A DNA stretch of 21,183 nt, from IMG/VR virus record IMGVR_UViG_3300046517_000971, positions 1 to 21,183 of that record. One strand, 5' to 3'. Below, in pieces: positions 16,157 through 21,183 of this stretch. Origin of the DNA: a virus. Below the pieces are notes generated by a model. It did not search any database, was not told the DNA's origin, and was given only the letters and a program-made list of their open reading frames with translations. The position numbers and the translations under genes were made by a program. Within the stretch, counting starts at the first letter, position 1. Each line of letters begins with the position of its first letter.

Positions 16157-16163
16157 GCCCTAC

Positions 16164-16418
16164 CTACGCAGCGATCGATGCCCACGGACTGCCGAGCGGT
16201 CCCGACTGCCCCGGTGTTCCAAGTAAACCGGCCGTGTTCGCCGCTGCGTTGACGGCCGTGATGTAGGCTACGTCCGCCGCAGACAGTGCCGCGATGTAAG
16301 CCGCCAGATTGGCCAGCACGAATCCATAGGTCGTGAATGCAGCCGCCTTGGCTACCTGTCTGGTCTGCTCTGCCGCCAAGACCGCAACAATAAATGTCTG
16401 TTCCTTCAAGGTGGCCAT
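16164..16418 (-). CDS. Small Ala-rich helical phage protein (unknown)
   Basis: An 84-residue protein starting MATLKEQTFIVAVLAAEQ. It is Ala-rich and helical for about 55 residues, with a Gly/Pro/Ser tail ('GTPGQSGPLGSPW'). The frame continues upstream for another 34 codons, but that extension overlaps the previous gene by 102 bp and is shadow. The ATG at 16418 overlaps the previous TGA by one base and has GGAGG upstream. The helix is moderately hydrophobic but interrupted by charges, so I do not call it a membrane protein. Confidence 0.6.
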   Translation of the reverse strand: MATLKEQTFIVAVLAAEQTRQVAKAAAFTTYGFVLANLAAYIAALSAADVAYITAVNAAANTAGLLGTPGQSGPLGSPWASIAA

Positions 16419-16657
16419 CAAAGACCTCCAGTACCGAGTGCTCGTAGCAAGGTCTGGTATGGCTCCTTGCCGACGCCGGCATTGTTGGTGTTGCAACTGG
16501 CAATACACGCTCGCGCCCATACAATCTCGGCAGCATTGAGCGCCACCTGACCGGCCGGGCTTTGTGCCGCAGAAGTCTGCGCTGCCTGACGCACGCTTTC
16601 GGCTGTGTTGCAGGCTGTGTCATGGGCCAGATTGCCGCTGTGCGTATGTCCGCCCAT
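16418..16657 (-). CDS. Small Ala-rich phage protein (unknown)
   Basis: A 79-residue protein beginning MGGHTHSGNLAHDTA, with two or three His near the N-terminus, Cys at positions 16, 51 and 55, and a Gly-rich tail. The MGGHxHxG start resembles the tips of small phage structural proteins, but I cannot assign it. The ATG shares a base with the previous stop (TGATGG), with GAGGAG about 9 nt upstream. Confidence 0.6.
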   Translation of the reverse strand: MGGHTHSGNLAHDTACNTAESVRQAAQTSAAQSPAGQVALNAAEIVWARACIASCNTNNAGVGKEPYQTLLRALGTGGL

Positions 16658-16896
16658 CAGATAGGCTCCTCAAGTTTTGGCTCAGCCTCTACCAATGATG
16701 GTGTCGCCTCAGCCTCGCACTGCGCCTTCAAAGCTGCCGGATCGGCCAACCACGCATTCTCGAACGCCAGACGAGCAAGAGCGGCCGACGAACCAGCCGT
16801 TGCTCCATGCGCCTGCTCGACCAGCCGATCGTATTTGCGCAGCACAGCGCCGCCAGTTGCCTGCAAGCCAGCCAGATCGTTCCAGTGAAAAGCCAT
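16657..16896 (-). CDS. Small helical phage protein (unknown)
   Basis: A 79-residue protein beginning MAFHWNDLAGLQATGG. It is predominantly helical and Ala/Glu-rich with an acidic C-terminus (EAEPKLEEPI). The ATG at 16896 overlaps the preceding TGA by one base behind GGGG. A GTG three bases upstream is the alternative start. It belongs to a run of three coupled tiny genes (this one and the next two). I recognise no family. Confidence 0.6.
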   Translation of the reverse strand: MAFHWNDLAGLQATGGAVLRKYDRLVEQAHGATAGSSAALARLAFENAWLADPAALKAQCEAEATPSLVEAEPKLEEPI

Positions 16897-17477
16897 CACG
16901 GCCCCTGTACGTAGTCCACCTGGATGTCCGCAATGGTGTTTGTGACCGTCGGCGCAGTCGTGGCCTTGCCGACGATGTCGAAGTAGCCGCCCGGATCAGC
17001 CGTGAACTGCGTTGCCGACAGATTGACGAACGCCTGCCAGAGCGGAAGATTTTTCATCGGCGTGGTGAAGGTACCGCTGGTATTGTAGGTAATTTCCCTG
17101 GGCGGTATGACGATGGCAGCAGTCAGAGCTTGCGCCGCCCCGAACATTTTGTTGTCGACCGGGCCGGACACCTGAACGATGCCGCCGGCAAGTGACTGCG
17201 GCGTGCCGTCCACGGTCGAATCCGAGAACGCTACATCAATGTCCATGGCGCCTGCGGTCGATGCCTGGAAGATCGTCAGCACGACACGCTTGATCTTGGC
17301 GGTAGTCGGGAAGCGGACAAATCGGTAGATGTCGCCGATGCCGGACCCGGTGAACAGAGCGGTCAAATTGTCGTTGACCGACTTCAGAAAGCCGCTGGTG
17401 CCCTCACCGGACGTGACTTCGACCAGCGGAGTGGAATCCAACGAGGTAATGGAAGCTGATTTGATAAGAAGGGCCAT
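16896..17477 (-). CDS. Probable head-associated structural protein
   Basis: A 193-residue protein rich in Ser, Thr, Val and Ile, with alternating beta-strand character throughout and no membrane segment. Features include 'DIYRFVRFPTTAKIKRVVLTIF' (about 49-70) and 'GAMDIDVAFSDS' (about 76-87). The overall look is that of a beta-sandwich virion protein such as a capsid decoration protein. It is the second gene after the capsid gene, where phages of this layout often encode a ~190-residue conserved structural protein. The ATG at 17477 is preceded by TATAGGAG, in which the previous gene's stop TAG is part of the SD. The function is inferred from fold propensity and neighbours. Confidence 0.7.
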   Translation of the reverse strand: MALLIKSASITSLDSTPLVEVTSGEGTSGFLKSVNDNLTALFTGSGIGDIYRFVRFPTTAKIKRVVLTIFQASTAGAMDIDVAFSDSTVDGTPQSLAGGIVQVSGPVDNKMFGAAQALTAAIVIPPREITYNTSGTFTTPMKNLPLWQAFVNLSATQFTADPGGYFDIVGKATTAPTVTNTIADIQVDYVQGP

Positions 17478-17486
17478 CGTGGACTC

Positions 17487-17711
17487 CTATAGGACGGGCG
17501 TAGTGGTGAAGATCGGACCGCTTTCGATCAAGCGCTCAAAGGCTTCCAGCGCCTTGACCAGGTCCTTGCGGGTCAGCACGGCGGCATTGGTATCGGTCGT
17601 GTTGAACCGAAACTCGATGTCATCGGCATTCGGCGCCAAGGCTCCGACCGTGAAGCTGTTGATCTTGAAGCCGTCATCGCCGCGCTTGATTGAGAACGAG
17701 ATTGCAGCCAT
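17487..17711 (-). CDS. Small protein downstream of the capsid gene (unknown)
   Basis: A 74-residue protein beginning MAAISFSIKRGDDGFK. The first ~50 residues look like beta strands, followed by a helix (LTRKDLVKALEAFERLIES) and a short hydrophobic tail. There is no signal peptide or catalytic motif. It starts 7 nt after the capsid stop behind a near-perfect SD, so it is probably made in quantity together with the coat protein. A head accessory or decoration role is an inference from position only. Confidence 0.7.
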   Translation of the reverse strand: MAAISFSIKRGDDGFKINSFTVGALAPNADDIEFRFNTTDTNAAVLTRKDLVKALEAFERLIESGPIFTTTPVL

Positions 17712-17713
17712 GT

Positions 17714-17720
17714 CCCCTCC
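17714..17720 (-). promoter_or_regulatory. Strong ribosome binding site after the capsid stop
   Basis: TAAGGAGGGG follows directly from the capsid stop codon and lies 2-5 nt before the next ATG (17711). The stop codon's A residues extend the Shine-Dalgarno sequence. It is among the best SD matches in the window. Confidence 0.6.
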
Positions 17721-18647
17721 TTACGGCACAACGTCCGCGGCGGCCGAAGTGTCGGCACACAGCACCTGGAGGAGCCGACCGGGCTCGAGCCGGGTCGCCC
17801 CGGAGCTCATGCCGGTCCAGAGCTGATAGGGCAGGCTCGACAGGTCACGGCGCTGCGACACGTCGTTCTGCACATCCTTCCAGATGCCCAGGTAAATGCC
17901 GGTCTTCACCCAGGTAATGTTCTGGCGAACGTTGGCGCTCGACGTGAGACGCTCGGAGTAGATGATGTCGAAGCCCATGAACCGGGTGACCTTGCCCTCC
18001 ACGAGCGTGGGTCGGTCGGCACCGGAGAAGTCGGTCGACACGACCTGCACCTGGTTGAGCAGATCGGATTCGCCCTGTGAATTGGTAATCCAGGTCAGAC
18101 TTTCCTGGTCGACATCGACCTGCGCCTTGCGGAAGATGCGCTTGGCCTCGATCATCTTGGCGACGGTCAGGCCGGACGCGGCCGAGGAGCCGAAAGTGCT
18201 GGCGATCTGGAACAGGCCGGAGGCGTTGAAGACTTCACCTGACAGACCGCCAGCGTCGGCACCGATCTGGGCAGTACCGAACGCGGCACCGATCAAACGG
18301 TCGTCCCACTCGCGGGCGACGGCAGCGGCGGCGACGTCGGAATATTGTGAGGTCGGATCGGTCAGCAGCTTGAGCTTGTCGAACGAATCGATGAGCTGGA
18401 CCGCTTCCTTGTCGATCGGGAACACCCACCTGCGGGTGAAGTCCACATCTTGCCGGTCAAGCGGTGCGAAGCGCCCCGAGGGCGTCTTCATCTGGATCGC
18501 CCCGATGTACTGGACGGGCGATGCCTGCTTGCCGATGTGGAAACCCTCCATGCAACGGCCGCGCAGCTTCGACGTGCGCTGCTGCAGCTTGACGTTGAGG
18601 ATGGTTGAGAATTGGGTGACGTACAGCTTGAAAAGGTTTTCAGACAC
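17721..18647 (-). CDS. Major capsid protein (Phage_capsid_2 type)
   Basis: A 308-residue major coat protein that forms the icosahedral shell. Recognisable blocks in order are: N-terminal 'LYVTQFSTILNVKLQQ' (about 8-23), 'LRGRC..GFHIGKQASPVQYIGA' (about 28-50), 'RRWVFP..KEAVQLIDSFDKLKLLTDP' (about 72-98), 'SAASGLTVAKMIEAKRIFRKAQVD' (about 155-179) and 'YLGIWKDVQNDVSQRRDLSSLPYQ' (about 253-276). This series is characteristic of the coat proteins found in many uncultured short-tailed phages, and the length is normal for them. The start is GTG at 18647, with GGGAG 6 nt upstream. No earlier ATG gives a plausible N-terminus. It follows the longest intergenic gap, as expected for a strongly expressed gene, and precedes small genes that are probably head-related. 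Confidence 0.93.
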   Translation of the reverse strand: MSENLFKLYVTQFSTILNVKLQQRTSKLRGRCMEGFHIGKQASPVQYIGAIQMKTPSGRFAPLDRQDVDFTRRWVFPIDKEAVQLIDSFDKLKLLTDPTSQYSDVAAAAVAREWDDRLIGAAFGTAQIGADAGGLSGEVFNASGLFQIASTFGSSAASGLTVAKMIEAKRIFRKAQVDVDQESLTWITNSQGESDLLNQVQVVSTDFSGADRPTLVEGKVTRFMGFDIIYSERLTSSANVRQNITWVKTGIYLGIWKDVQNDVSQRRDLSSLPYQLWTGMSSGATRLEPGRLLQVLCADTSAAADVVP

Positions 18648-18925
18648 GGCGCGCTCCCGCCTTGGACGTGGTTCGAGTGAGCACCGACTGCTGTCGGTGT
18701 TCGCGTCGACCGTGTCCGCTAAGCGGGGGTCGTCAGATTCCCAGAAACCGTGTCCTCTCGGGGGCTTTACTCACCCGATCGGCCTTGTCCTTTATGCGGC
18801 GTAACCGCCAGGGGACCGGAAACACGGGCTTACAGACTTTGGGTTATGAGCGGCGATCAGAGGGGACGGACCGCCGCCCGAACTCAACCCGCATGGCTTT
18901 CACATGCGCGTGGAAATTTGCGGTT
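18648..18925 (-). other. Gene-free leader upstream of the capsid gene
   Basis: This is the largest stretch without a gene. Only frames of about 30 codons or less occur on the minus strand, none with a convincing ribosome binding site. In the direction of transcription it has several short inverted repeats: 18798-18809 (4-bp stem), 18716-18726 (5-bp palindromic arms) and 18682-18699 (7-bp stem, TGCT/AGCA loop). It ends in GGCGGGAG, 6 nt before the GTG start of the capsid gene. The region could carry a promoter or a structured 5' leader for capsid expression. I see no convincing -35/-10 pair and no T-rich terminator. Confidence 0.5.
18682..18699 (-). promoter_or_regulatory. Hairpin in the capsid leader
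   Basis: A perfect 7-bp inverted repeat (CACCGAC / GTCGGTG) flanks a 4-nt loop, about 35-50 nt before the capsid start codon. On the minus-strand transcript it would form a GC-rich hairpin. No run of U follows, so it is not a typical intrinsic terminator. It could be an mRNA-stability or processing element, but its role is not known. Confidence 0.35.
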
Positions 18926-19198
18926 TCATCTTTTCGGTCGCAACGCACCGGGACGCATAATCTTGCTCTTGACGAACAGCCGGCACCAATACGACGGCAC
19001 GATATGGCCATCGACCAGCTCACACGCATTGGGCAATTGAAAATGCTTGCAGATGCCGCAATGCTCGGCCTCATTGCCCCTGGAATAGTTGACCGATTCC
19101 TTGGTCCGTTTTCCGCCGGGCGCAACATCGTCAGCAAAAATAGGAGGGCGCTTGTCAGGCTCCTTATGAGCCTTCATGTATTTAGTGAGAGGAGCCAT
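18926..19198 (-). CDS. HiPIP-like Cys4 (probable Fe-S) phage protein
   Basis: A 90-residue protein whose C-terminal half reads like a high-potential iron-sulfur protein. A conserved-type tyrosine (VNYS, Tyr38) precedes C47-G-I-C50, then 'KHFQLPNAC' (C59) and 'ELVDGHIVPSYWC' (C72). The order C-x2-C-x8-C-x12-C, with 'PNAC.LV.G.I.P..WC..F' around it, is the HiPIP arrangement that ligates a 4Fe-4S cubane. The N-terminus is basic and lacks an export signal, unlike periplasmic bacterial HiPIPs. I use the ATG at 19198; an in-frame TTG at 19204 is possible. Its stop is followed by the 278-bp gap before the capsid gene. Fe-S binding is inferred from the pattern. A zinc-binding Cys4 protein is the alternative. 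Confidence 0.65.
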   Translation of the reverse strand: MAPLTKYMKAHKEPDKRPPIFADDVAPGGKRTKESVNYSRGNEAEHCGICKHFQLPNACELVDGHIVPSYWCRLFVKSKIMRPGALRPKR

Positions 19199-19204
19199 GT
19201 TCAA

Positions 19205-19393
19205 TCATTTCTTGGCTTTCGCGTGCTTGCTGCGCATCCGATTCGCACGTTTTGATGCCGTGGCTATGGCTACACCCTCAGGCACGCCAGCCTTGATCAT
19301 GGCGTTGGCCTGCTTCGCGGCACTCGCAGCCGCGGGCGTGCCGGCTAGCTTCTTGTTATGCCGGGCCGCAAAGGTCTTGGCGCTCCACGGCAT
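19205..19393 (-). CDS. Small basic Ala/Lys-rich phage protein
   Basis: A 62-residue, strongly basic protein beginning MPWSAKTFAARHNKKL. The pattern (a W near the N-terminus, a 'KHN' or 'RHN' motif, then an Ala-rich helix with 'AKQANAMIKAGVPEGVAIATASKRAN') recurs in small conserved phage proteins that I know only as uncharacterised. It is probably a two-helix protein and might bind nucleic acid, but no motif proves this. Its ATG overlaps the preceding stop by one base, with GAGGAA upstream. It sits directly before the HiPIP-like gene. Confidence 0.6.
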   Translation of the reverse strand: MPWSAKTFAARHNKKLAGTPAAASAAKQANAMIKAGVPEGVAIATASKRANRMRSKHAKAKK

Positions 19394-19575
19394 TAGAATT
19401 CCTCGTGTATATGCCTAACTGTGTGCCACGGCAGGATTACGCGAACATCGTGGTTGATGCCGTATTCGCGACCACACGAACATCTCAGGTATTCGCACTG
19501 CACGCTAATGCGCCTGCACACAACGAACTTGTGCCAAGGAAGCCACAGACAAAGCATTTCTCGAAACGACAGCAT
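19393..19575 (-). CDS. Small zinc-ribbon-like phage protein
   Basis: A 60-residue protein with a hydrophobic N-terminus (LCLWLPWHKFVVC) followed by Cys27, Cys32 and Cys34 in the segment QCEYLRCSCGREYGINHDV, and ending near ILPWH. The combination of 'HKFV', Cys pairs, 'CGREYGINHD' and a terminal 'LPWH' matches a widespread class of tiny phage proteins that look like single zinc ribbons. The ATG lies 4 bp after the previous stop. Its own stop overlaps the next ATG by one base (TAATG). Metal binding is inferred from the cysteines, and the biological role is unknown. Confidence 0.6.
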   Translation of the reverse strand: MLSFREMLCLWLPWHKFVVCRRISVQCEYLRCSCGREYGINHDVRVILPWHTVRHIHEEF

Positions 19576-19579
19576 ACCA

Positions 19580-20059
19580 TCACTTCTTCAGCGACTTCTC
19601 GGCATCGAGCCGGCGCAGTTCATGCTTGGCGGCCTGGAACCTGTCGTTCACCTCCGTGTATCCACTAGCCATATACTTGGACTGCAAGTTAGTGTCTGGA
19701 TGGGCACAGACGGCCTCATGGGTGATGACGCAACGATCTGGCTTACATGCGAACGGACATCCGTTCGGGGCGTGGTGAATACCATCCAGCCAATTGTCCG
19801 GCGGCCCTTTCTTGGCGATCTTGTGCTGCACAATTGCTTCGTTCAGGCGGGTCTTGGCGGTCTTCTTGCGGCGCGTGGCGGCGCGTGACAGTGCGTGAGG
19901 CTTGCCCAACTCTGGGCCAAGCAGGGCCATACCAGAAAGTGGGCTAAGCTCAGCTCTGGCCTTGATATTGGCGGCACGGGCAGCACGGGCCTTCTCGAGC
20001 GCAGCCAGCAAGCGCTGCCGACGCTCGTCTACGGGCGTGGTTTCGGTCTGCTGTTCCAT
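19580..20059 (-). CDS. Hypothetical phage protein with Cys-rich C-terminal half
   Basis: A 159-residue protein starting MEQQTETTPVDERR. The frame extends further upstream, but the extension overlaps the previous gene by 78 bp. The ATG at 20059 overlaps the preceding stop by one base and has GGGGG 7 nt upstream, so I take it as the start. The N-terminal ~75 residues are a basic, Ala/Arg-rich helix. The C-terminal half contains CPFACKPDRCVITHEAVCAH, four cysteines plus histidines in about 20 residues, which could bind a metal, followed by a charged helix ending in EKSLKK. The function is unknown. It lies in the small-gene block between scaffold and capsid genes. Confidence 0.65.
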   Translation of the reverse strand: MEQQTETTPVDERRQRLLAALEKARAARAANIKARAELSPLSGMALLGPELGKPHALSRAATRRKKTAKTRLNEAIVQHKIAKKGPPDNWLDGIHHAPNGCPFACKPDRCVITHEAVCAHPDTNLQSKYMASGYTEVNDRFQAAKHELRRLDAEKSLKK

Positions 20060-20328
20060 CACGCGGCCCCCTTCAATTGGCTTTCCAATGCCTCGGTCTT
20101 CGCAGCCTGGCCCTTCTGATATGGCATCCACTCGCAATACTCATTTGGCCGCGTCCAGTCATCGTCCTGTATCAGCGTTACATTTTCGGCCGGGAACGTA
20201 GTCCCATTCTCCGCAATCACCATGAGGTTCACCAACCTGTCCGAATGAACCTTGCAGATGATGGCCGCAGCCGGACCAATATTGGCCTCGTAATACCAAA
20301 CAACTCGTCCAACGGTCGGTGTAATCAT
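20059..20328 (-). CDS. Conserved small phage protein (unknown function)
   Basis: A 89-residue protein beginning MITPTVGRVVWYY. This N-terminal pattern (PTVGRxVxYY, then a short hydrophobic strand and 'VHSDRLVNLMVI') recurs in small uncharacterised phage proteins, usually near other small genes. It looks beta-rich in its first half, and the C-terminal half has aromatic and charged residues (DDWTRPNEYCEW). I chose the ATG at 20328 over the GTG three bases upstream because GGAGG lies 7 nt before the ATG but only 4 nt before the GTG. Its ATG shares one base with the scaffold stop codon, so it is probably translationally coupled to it. No enzymatic motif is visible, and I do not assign a function. 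Confidence 0.7.
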   Translation of the reverse strand: MITPTVGRVVWYYEANIGPAAAIICKVHSDRLVNLMVIAENGTTFPAENVTLIQDDDWTRPNEYCEWMPYQKGQAAKTEALESQLKGAA

Positions 20329-21183
20329 CACGCGGCCTCCTCGACATAGCCGGAAATCAGCCGAGTGAGCTGTTCAAACTCACGGCGCGCTTCCGGCTCG
20401 TTCTGGCTGAGCCGTTGCGCCCATTGCGGGTTAGCCACGAGCTCGTTGAGCCTGGTCTGTGCGGTCTGTTGGGTGGTCATGAATTCTCCTCCCTGCTTGC
20501 CGGCAATGTAGGCGTCCTCGGTTGTGCCGGCTCCGACCTTGCGGAAAATCTCCATCACGCGCGAATAGCCCACGGCCTTCTCGAGTATCGCAACGTCATC
20601 GGCCGTGACTTTGAGTTTCTGAGCACCCTGCACAGCGGTCTGCCGGTTGTACTCATAGTTGTTGCCCCAGTCCTTCTGAAGTTGCGCCTTCTCCTCGGTC
20701 AGCTTCTGAGCCATGGCCTCGGATTCGCGCTTGTCGCCTTCCTCCATGAAGCCGACAAATGCCTGGCTGAGTGCCGCCGCACTGGTGGTCGGCAGATGCA
20801 GCTCGAACGCCTTGGTCCGCATGAACTCGGCAAAGCTCTGGTCGAGATCGGATCCGTCCGAAAACTTGACCTGCGAGAAATCATAGCCATTCTTGTCGAC
20901 CGGTGCTCCGAACCGCTGATACACCGCCTTCCAGCCAGCCTCATCGTTAACATCTTCTGGCAGCTTGAGCAGACGACTGGGCGGCACGCCAATGAACTTC
21001 TCGGCCTCCATGTGACCACGCGCGGACGCCATGAACGCCTTCATCGGATCCGTCAGATCGTAGCCCTTCTTGAGCGCATAGGTACGCATCTCGGCATCGA
21101 GAACATTGTGCCACGGAACGGTCGGAGGCGCGGTCACATCCGTGATGTCGCCGGGCGGCCTTACAGCGGGTGCGGCAGCCGCT
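20328..21183 (-). CDS. Phage capsid scaffolding protein (5' end outside window)
   Basis: Probable scaffolding (capsid assembly) protein, the internal template that coat subunits assemble around before it leaves the prohead. The frame is open to the right edge with no stop, and an Ala/Pro-rich stretch lies upstream of the first in-window start candidate (GTG at 21137), so that GTG is probably internal and the gene is 5'-truncated by the window. The visible ~285 residues are highly charged and helical. In GTG numbering they include a Glu/Lys-rich helix near residues 132-155 followed by KDWGNNYEYN, a 'WG-x-Y-x-N' signature I associate with phage scaffolds. The C-terminal helix region ends in SGYVEEAA. 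The position a few genes upstream of the capsid gene fits the role. The stop overlaps the next ATG by one base (TGATG). The assignment rests on composition, motif and position, not on a search. Confidence 0.75.
   Translation of the reverse strand, partial: AAAAPAVRPPGDITDVTAPPTVPWHNVLDAEMRTYALKKGYDLTDPMKAFMASARGHMEAEKFIGVPPSRLLKLPEDVNDEAGWKAVYQRFGAPVDKNGYDFSQVKFSDGSDLDQSFAEFMRTKAFELHLPTTSAAALSQAFVGFMEEGDKRESEAMAQKLTEEKAQLQKDWGNNYEYNRQTAVQGAQKLKVTADDVAILEKAVGYSRVMEIFRKVGAGTTEDAYIAGKQGGEFMTTQQTAQTRLNELVANPQWAQRLSQNEPEARREFEQLTRLISGYVEEAA

Noticed and set aside
18740-18830. Sigma-70-like promoter in the capsid leader (CATAAA near 18790-18796)
   Set aside because: No -35 element at proper spacing could be found, so the match is not better than chance.
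18844-19137. Minus-strand frame of 97 codons overlapping the HiPIP-like gene
   Set aside because: It is an out-of-frame shadow of the HiPIP-like gene, Arg/Ser-rich, and has no SD.

Overview
The window is a contiguous block of late structural genes from a tailed bacteriophage with T7-like (podovirus) virion architecture. Every gene I can support is on the minus strand, so transcription runs from the right edge to the left edge. The base composition is moderately GC-rich. Genes are tightly packed with leaderless or 1-nt-overlapping junctions, and I found no plus-strand gene, tRNA, integrase or bacterial housekeeping gene. The tail hardware and the internal virion proteins point to a phage of a Gram-negative host, but the host genus cannot be read from this segment. 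Nothing here decides between a free phage genome and a prophage.

Layout in transcription order. (1) Right edge to about 18.9 kb: the 3' part of a scaffolding protein gene, then five small genes. These are a conserved phage hypothetical, a Cys-containing protein, a small zinc-ribbon-like protein, a basic 62-aa protein and a HiPIP-like Cys4 protein. (2) A 278-bp gene-free gap, the longest in the window, that can form hairpins and ends in the ribosome binding site of the major capsid protein gene. (3) The major capsid protein (Phage_capsid_2 type), followed by a long series of small head/neck/tail accessory genes between about 17.7 and 12.1 kb. They include a probable coiled-coil protein, a zinc-ribbon protein and a 31-aa single-membrane-helix peptide. 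(4) A 404-aa protein made almost wholly of about ten copies of a 31-37-residue repeat with a YPxxLRTW core. (5) The tail tube/nozzle pair. The TTPA (gp11-like) adaptor has five carbohydrate-binding-like modules inserted into it. The TTPB (gp12-like) nozzle carries two more such modules and an FCCH-like domain. (6) The ejected internal virion proteins: a gp14-like protein, a gp15-like protein and, in the gp16 position, a very large polyvalent protein that runs off the left edge. The last one contains one clear ADP-ribosyltransferase-like domain, a second probable one and a long helical region.

Together these genes encode capsid assembly (scaffold, capsid), head decoration and accessory parts, the short non-contractile tail, and the proteins expelled into the host with the DNA. 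Items most worth a second look are: the two ART-like domains in the ejected protein; the array of carbohydrate-binding-like modules shared by the two tail proteins; the YPxxLRTW repeat protein; the HiPIP-like protein next to the capsid gene; and a perfect 10-bp hairpin that buries the TTPA start codon, which has no visible Shine-Dalgarno sequence.
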